Position numbers and translations under genes: made by a program. Shown here in pieces: positions 6,218 through 9,339 of a stretch of 9,339 nucleotides of DNA. Position 1 is the stretch's first letter. The number at the start of each line of letters is the position of its first letter. The notes under the pieces were generated by a model, which saw only the letters and a list, made by a program, of their open reading frames with translations, did no database searches and was not told where the DNA came from. The DNA comes from Rubrivivax sp. (GTDB lineage: Bacteria > Pseudomonadota > Gammaproteobacteria > Burkholderiales > Burkholderiaceae), in assembly GCA_004211235.1 (NCBI GenBank), contig SEEY01000367.1:1-9339 (forward strand). The letters run 5' to 3'.

Positions 6218-8280
6218 CAGCTCATGCCCTGGTGGCGCAGCAGCGCGTCGATCGTCGGCTCGCGGCCGCGGAAGGCCTTGAAGTTGTCGATGGCGTCACG
6301 CGCGCCGCCTTGCTCCAGCACTTCGGTCAGAAAGCGCCTGCCGGTGGTCGGGTTGAACACGCCTTCTTCCTCGAAGGCGCTCCAGGCGTCTGCGCTCAGC
6401 AGCTCGGCCCACTTGTAGCTGTAGTAGCCGGCCGCATAGCCGCCCGCGAAGATGTGCGAGAAGCTGTGCTGGAAACGGTTGAAGGCGGGCGGGATCAGCA
6501 CGGCGACCTCGGCGCGCACGGCGTCCAGCAGCTGCTGCACGTCGGCCTCCGCGCCGGGCTCGGCATGCAGGCGCATGTCGAACAGCGAGAACTCGATCTG
6601 GCGCAGCGTCATCAGCCCGCTCTGGAAGTTCTTGGCCGCGGTCATCTTGTCGAACAGCTCGCGCGGCAGCGGCTCGCCGCTGTCGACATGGCCGGTGAGC
6701 TGCTGCAGCACGTCCCACTCCCAGCAGAAGTTCTCCATGAATTGGCTGGGCAGTTCGACGGCATCCCACTCGACGCCCGAGATGCCCGACACGCCGAGGT
6801 CGTCCACCTGCGTCAGCATGTGATGCAGGCCGTGGCCGAACTCGTGGAAGAGGGTGATGACGTCGTCGTGCGTCAGCAGCGCCGGCTTGTAGACGTTGAG
6901 CCCCCTAGGCGCCTCCGGCGCCGACCCCCCAAGGGGGCGCTCCTGGTCTTGGGACGGCCCCGCGACCAGGACGGGCGGCGCAAAGTTGCAGGTCAGCAGG
7001 GCCACAGGCGTCTGCTGTTCGCCCGTGGGCTTGAGCCAGCGGCTGCGCACCTGGTCCATCCAGGCGCCGGGGCGCTTGCCGGTGCGGGCGTAGAGGTCCA
7101 GGTAGAACTGCGCGATGAGCTGGCCGTTGCGGCGCATTTCGTAGAACTTGACCGTGTCGTGCCAGACCGAGGCCGTGGCTTCGGAGATCGACACATCGAA
7201 CAGCCGCTCGATGATGGAGAACAGGCCGCCGACGACCTTGGGCGCGGTGAAGTACTGCTTCACTGTCTGGTCGCTGAAGGCATAGCGCGCTTCCTTGAGC
7301 TTCTCGCTCCAGTACGACACGTCCCACGACTCCAGCGGCGCGCCGTTGGCGAACTCGCGCAGCTCGGCCAGGTCCTTCTCGGCGAAGGGCCGTGCGCGCC
7401 GGGCGAGGTCGCTGAGGAAGGTCGTCACCTCGGCCGGCGTGGACGCCATCTTGGCCGCGAGCGACACGTCGGCGAAGTTGGCGTAGCCGAGCAGCTGCGC
7501 CTCCTCCTGCCGCAGCGCGACGATCTCGCGCATGGCGGCGGTGTTGTCCCATTCGGGCTTGCCGGTCTCACTGGCGCGGGCCACGTAGGCGCGGTAAAGC
7601 TTCTCGCGCAGGTCGCGGTTCTCGGCGTACTGCATGACGGGCAGGTAGACCGGGAAGTGCAGCGTGATCTTGTGGCCACCGTCGTCCAGCTTGGTGGCGT
7701 CTAGCACGTCCTGCGGCACGCCGGCCAGCTCGTCGGCGCTGGCGACATAGCTCCAGCCGTCGGTCGCGTCCAGCACGTGCTCGCTGAACTGCTGCTGCAG
7801 TTCGGCGCTGCGCTCCTGGATGGCGGCATAGCGCTCGCGGGCGGCGCCCTGCAGCTCCGCGCCGGACAGCACGAAGTCGCGGATCGCATGCTTGAGCAGC
7901 TGCTGGCGCGGCGCGCTTAAACGTTCGCCCTGGGCCGCAACGACCGCCTTGTACTTGGCGAACAGCGCCTCGTTGGCGCCCATGGCGGTGCTGAACTCGG
8001 TGACGACGGGCAGCATCGCGTTGTAGGCCTCGCGCAGCGCGGGGGTGTCGGCCACCGCGTTGAGGTGGCCGACGGCGCCCCAGGCCGTGCCCATGCGCTC
8101 GGTGGCCGTGTCGAGGATGCCCGAGAGCACGTCGTAGTCGGCCGGCGTTTCCGGCTTCGTCGCCTCATCGAGCGCGGCTTGCGCGGCGGCCAGCAGTTCG
8201 GTGATGGCCGGCTGCACGTGTTCAGGCTTGATCGCCGCGAAGTCGGGCAGGGCGGCGGTGGAGAGAAGGGGATTTGTCAT
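6217..8280 (-). CDS. prlC: Oligopeptidase A-type M3 family zinc metallopeptidase
   Basis: This 687-residue protein matches oligopeptidase A (PrlC/OpdA) in length and motifs. The zinc motif HEFGHGLHHM has its HEFGH at residues 479-483 (bases 6832-6846). The third ligand is the Glu in WDAVELPSQFMENFCWE shortly after. The family is a cytoplasmic enzyme that degrades short peptides, including cleaved signal peptides. I chose the ATG at 8280 because MTNPLLSTAALPDF matches the family N-terminus; an in-frame ATG at 8316 would add 12 residues overlapping folD. The start is one base after the folD stop. Residues about 437-465 are odd: between CNFAPP and PALLTHDD, where relatives have a short linker of about 7 residues, there are some 25 extra residues rich in Gly, Pro and Ala. 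They are encoded by a DNA element of two hairpins (6900-6971). The frame is intact, so the enzyme may still be active. Confidence 0.95.
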   Translation of the reverse strand: MTNPLLSTAALPDFAAIKPEHVQPAITELLAAAQAALDEATKPETPADYDVLSGILDTATERMGTAWGAVGHLNAVADTPALREAYNAMLPVVTEFSTAMGANEALFAKYKAVVAAQGERLSAPRQQLLKHAIRDFVLSGAELQGAARERYAAIQERSAELQQQFSEHVLDATDGWSYVASADELAGVPQDVLDATKLDDGGHKITLHFPVYLPVMQYAENRDLREKLYRAYVARASETGKPEWDNTAAMREIVALRQEEAQLLGYANFADVSLAAKMASTPAEVTTFLSDLARRARPFAEKDLAELREFANGAPLESWDVSYWSEKLKEARYAFSDQTVKQYFTAPKVVGGLFSIIERLFDVSISEATASVWHDTVKFYEMRRNGQLIAQFYLDLYARTGKRPGAWMDQVRSRWLKPTGEQQTPVALLTCNFAPPVLVAGPSQDQERPLGGSAPEAPRGLNVYKPALLTHDDVITLFHEFGHGLHHMLTQVDDLGVSGISGVEWDAVELPSQFMENFCWEWDVLQQLTGHVDSGEPLPRELFDKMTAAKNFQSGLMTLRQIEFSLFDMRLHAEPGAEADVQQLLDAVRAEVAVLIPPAFNRFQHSFSHIFAGGYAAGYYSYKWAELLSADAWSAFEEEGVFNPTTGRRFLTEVLEQGGARDAIDNFKAFRGREPTIDALLRHQGMS
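6900..6971. repeat. In-frame palindromic element inside prlC
   Basis: This 72-bp stretch, a whole number of codons, holds two adjacent inverted-repeat units. In the first, GCCCCCT (6900-6906) pairs with AGGGGGC (6932-6938), enclosing GGCGCC-TCC-GGCGCC (6908-6922), with CCCCCCAAGGGGG at its right edge. In the second, TCCTGGTC (6941-6948) pairs exactly with GACCAGGA (6964-6971), and GGG (6951-6953) can pair with CCC (6958-6960) inside. The position coincides with extra residues absent from the usual linker of this peptidase family. The unit resembles GC-rich palindromic repeats scattered in Burkholderiales genomes, from memory. Copy number cannot be assessed in this window. Confidence 0.7.
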
Positions 8281-8281
8281 G

Positions 8282-9142
8282 TCAGGCAGAGGTTGCGGCG
8301 CGTTCTGCCGATTCAAGCGTATTCACGAGCAACATGGCAATCGTCATCGGGCCGACCCCACCGGGCACCGGGGTGATCCAGCCGGCGACCTCCCTGACGC
8401 CGTCGAAATCGACGTCGCCGCAGAGCTTGCCCTCGTCGTTGCGATTCATGCCCACGTCGATGACGACGGCGCCCGGCTTGACCATGTCGGCCGTCAGCAC
8501 ATTGCGCTTGCCGACGGCGGCGACGATGACGTCGGCCTGGCGCGTCATGGCCCCGAGGTCGGCCGTGCCGCTGTGGCAGACCGTCACCGTCGCGTTGGCC
8601 GCCAGCAGCATCAGGGCCATCGGCTTGCCGACGATGTTGCTGCGGCCGATGACGACGGCGTGCTTGCCCTTCAAGTCCTTCATGCCGATGTGTTCCAGCA
8701 TCTTCATGCAGCCGTAGGGCGTGCAGGCCTTGAACCCCGCCTCGCCGACGACGAGCGCACCGGCGCTGGCGATGTGGAAGCCGTCGACGTCCTTGGCCGG
8801 CGAGATGGACTCGATGACCTTGTGGTCATCGATGTGCTTGGGCAGCGGCAGTTGCACCAGGATGCCGTGGATCGTCGGATCGTTGTTCAGCGCGTCGACG
8901 CGGGCCAGCAGCTCGGCCTCGGTCATGGTGGCGTCGTACTTCTCCAGCCGCGAGTGGATGCCGGCTTCCTCGCAGGCCTTGACCTTGTTGCGCACATAGA
9001 CCTGGCTGGCGGGGTTGTCGCCGACCAGGACGACGGCCAGGCCGGGCTGGTGGCCTTTGGCGGTCAGCGCGGCGGCGCGGGTGGCGGCTTCAGCACGCAG
9101 TTGCTTGGCGAGGGCGAGGCCGTCGATGAGTTGGGCGGTCAT
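8282..9142 (-). CDS. folD: Bifunctional methylenetetrahydrofolate dehydrogenase / methenyltetrahydrofolate cyclohydrolase
   Basis: FolD interconverts 5,10-methylene-, 5,10-methenyl- and 10-formyl-tetrahydrofolate with NADP in the cytoplasm, supplying one-carbon units for purines, formyl-methionine and thymidylate. The 286-residue length is normal. Visible signatures are the catalytic Tyr49-x3-Lys53 in [14 protein letters not shown], the ILVQLPLP motif, KDVDGFH, the nucleotide-binding [15 protein letters not shown] and the C-terminal [12 protein letters not shown]. The ATG at 9142 was chosen because MTAQLIDG is the family start and an AGGA lies 8 nt upstream; an ATG at 9205 would add 21 unrelated residues that run through the upstream palindrome. 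It is the first gene of a - strand operon, ending one base before the prlC start. No clear -35/-10 promoter was found between it and the upstream terminator. Confidence 0.97.
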   Translation of the reverse strand: MTAQLIDGLALAKQLRAEAATRAAALTAKGHQPGLAVVLVGDNPASQVYVRNKVKACEEAGIHSRLEKYDATMTEAELLARVDALNNDPTIHGILVQLPLPKHIDDHKVIESISPAKDVDGFHIASAGALVVGEAGFKACTPYGCMKMLEHIGMKDLKGKHAVVIGRSNIVGKPMALMLLAANATVTVCHSGTADLGAMTRQADVIVAAVGKRNVLTADMVKPGAVVIDVGMNRNDEGKLCGDVDFDGVREVAGWITPVPGGVGPMTIAMLLVNTLESAERAATSA

Positions 9143-9165
9143 GAGGAGCGTCCTGTGAATTTGCG

Positions 9166-9201
9166 GGACAGACCGCCCGAGCGGAGCGAGTCGCTCTGTC
9201 C
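9166..9201. repeat. Intergenic palindromic repeat upstream of folD
   Basis: GGACAGA (9166-9172) is the exact reverse complement of TCTGTCC (9195-9201). Inside lies a near-perfect short palindrome, GAGCGA-G-TCGCTC (9184-9196). The unit sits between the terminator of the upstream gene and the folD start, in the 5' leader or promoter region of the folD operon. Its AGCGGAGCGAG core looks like short REP-type repeats of GC-rich betaproteobacteria, but this is from memory. It is unlike the element inside prlC in sequence. Confidence 0.6.
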
Positions 9202-9208
9202 TCAACTG

Positions 9209-9239
9209 AAAAAGAAAAAGGCCGCTTCAGCAGCGGCCT
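9209..9239 (-). terminator. Rho-independent terminator of the upstream response-regulator-like gene
   Basis: Read on the - strand, an 8-bp GC-rich stem (AGGCCGCT 9219-9226 paired with AGCGGCCT 9232-9239, 5-nt loop) is followed directly by TTTTTCTTTTT. It starts 18 nt after the TGA of the gene at 9258. It should stop transcription before folD, implying that folD has its own promoter in the roughly 65 nt that remain. Confidence 0.92.
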
Positions 9240-9257
9240 CTCGGGTGATTCAGAAAC

Positions 9258-9339
9258 TCAAGCCTTGGCGGTCGCGCCCAAGGCAATCTTGAGCAGATCC
9301 GCCACGGTGTTGGCGTTGAGCTTTTCCATGATGTTGGCG
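9258..9339 (-). CDS. C-terminal fragment of a probable FixJ/LuxR-type response regulator
   Basis: Only the last 26 residues are in the window; the rest lies beyond the right edge. The tail contains NIMEKLNANTVADLLKIAL and ends ATAKA. This resembles the last helices of the LuxR/FixJ helix-turn-helix, where a recognition helix with an R/N-x-M-E-K motif is followed by a linker and a final Ala/Leu-rich helix (compare VMRKMEARSLADLVRMA in FixJ-type proteins, from memory). Such proteins bind DNA after phosphorylation by a sensor kinase. The reading frame is supported by the TGA at 9258-9260 followed by a strong terminator. With so few residues the family call is tentative, though that this is a gene end is fairly sure. 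Confidence 0.6.
   Translation of the reverse strand, partial: ANIMEKLNANTVADLLKIALGATAKA

Noticed and set aside
6232..7704. Long open frame of 490 codons on the + strand opposite prlC
   Set aside because: It lies entirely antisense to a well-supported M3 peptidase, has the His/Arg/Gln/Gly-rich composition typical of GC-rich shadow frames, and shows no domain.
8201..9292. Open frame of 363 codons on the + strand opposite folD
   Set aside because: It is antisense to folD and even reads through the terminator and palindromic repeat; a shadow frame.

Overview
The window is a very GC-rich, gene-dense stretch of bacterial chromosome. The protein families, high GC, short intergenic gaps and GC-rich palindromic repeats suggest a betaproteobacterium of the order Burkholderiales, probably near Roseateles/Rubrivivax. 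That placement is inferred from general resemblance, not from a database search. No tRNA, rRNA, CRISPR array, insertion sequence or phage gene was seen, and no gene-free stretch exceeds 300 bases.

Layout: on the + strand (1-5700) the window opens inside a large M16 (pitrilysin/insulinase-type) zinc peptidase that lacks its N-terminus. A compact run of five small genes follows: a VOC/PhnB-like protein, a cysteine-rich protein, an unrecognised single-pass membrane protein, a glutathione S-transferase-like protein and a patatin-like phospholipase. Four of their junctions are 4-nt overlaps, a 1-nt overlap or an 8-nt gap, so they look translationally coupled. The patatin gene is split between two reading frames: the catalytic serine lies in one and the catalytic aspartate in the other. 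As read, it is a pseudogene or contains an assembly error.

On the - strand (5702-9339) transcription runs from right to left. First comes the C-terminal tail of a regulator that resembles a FixJ/LuxR-type response regulator, ending in a clear Rho-independent terminator. A palindromic repeat follows, then a tightly packed operon: folD (one-carbon folate metabolism), an oligopeptidase A-type M3 metallopeptidase (prlC/opdA) and a DUF1697 protein. The two operons converge with only one base between their stop codons and no terminator between them.

No complete new biological system is visible. The two strongest observations are a 72-bp element made of two hairpins lying in frame inside prlC, just upstream of the HEXXH active site, and the frameshift in the patatin gene. 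The cysteine-rich protein and the unrecognised membrane protein in the coupled + strand cluster are the main functionally unknown genes.
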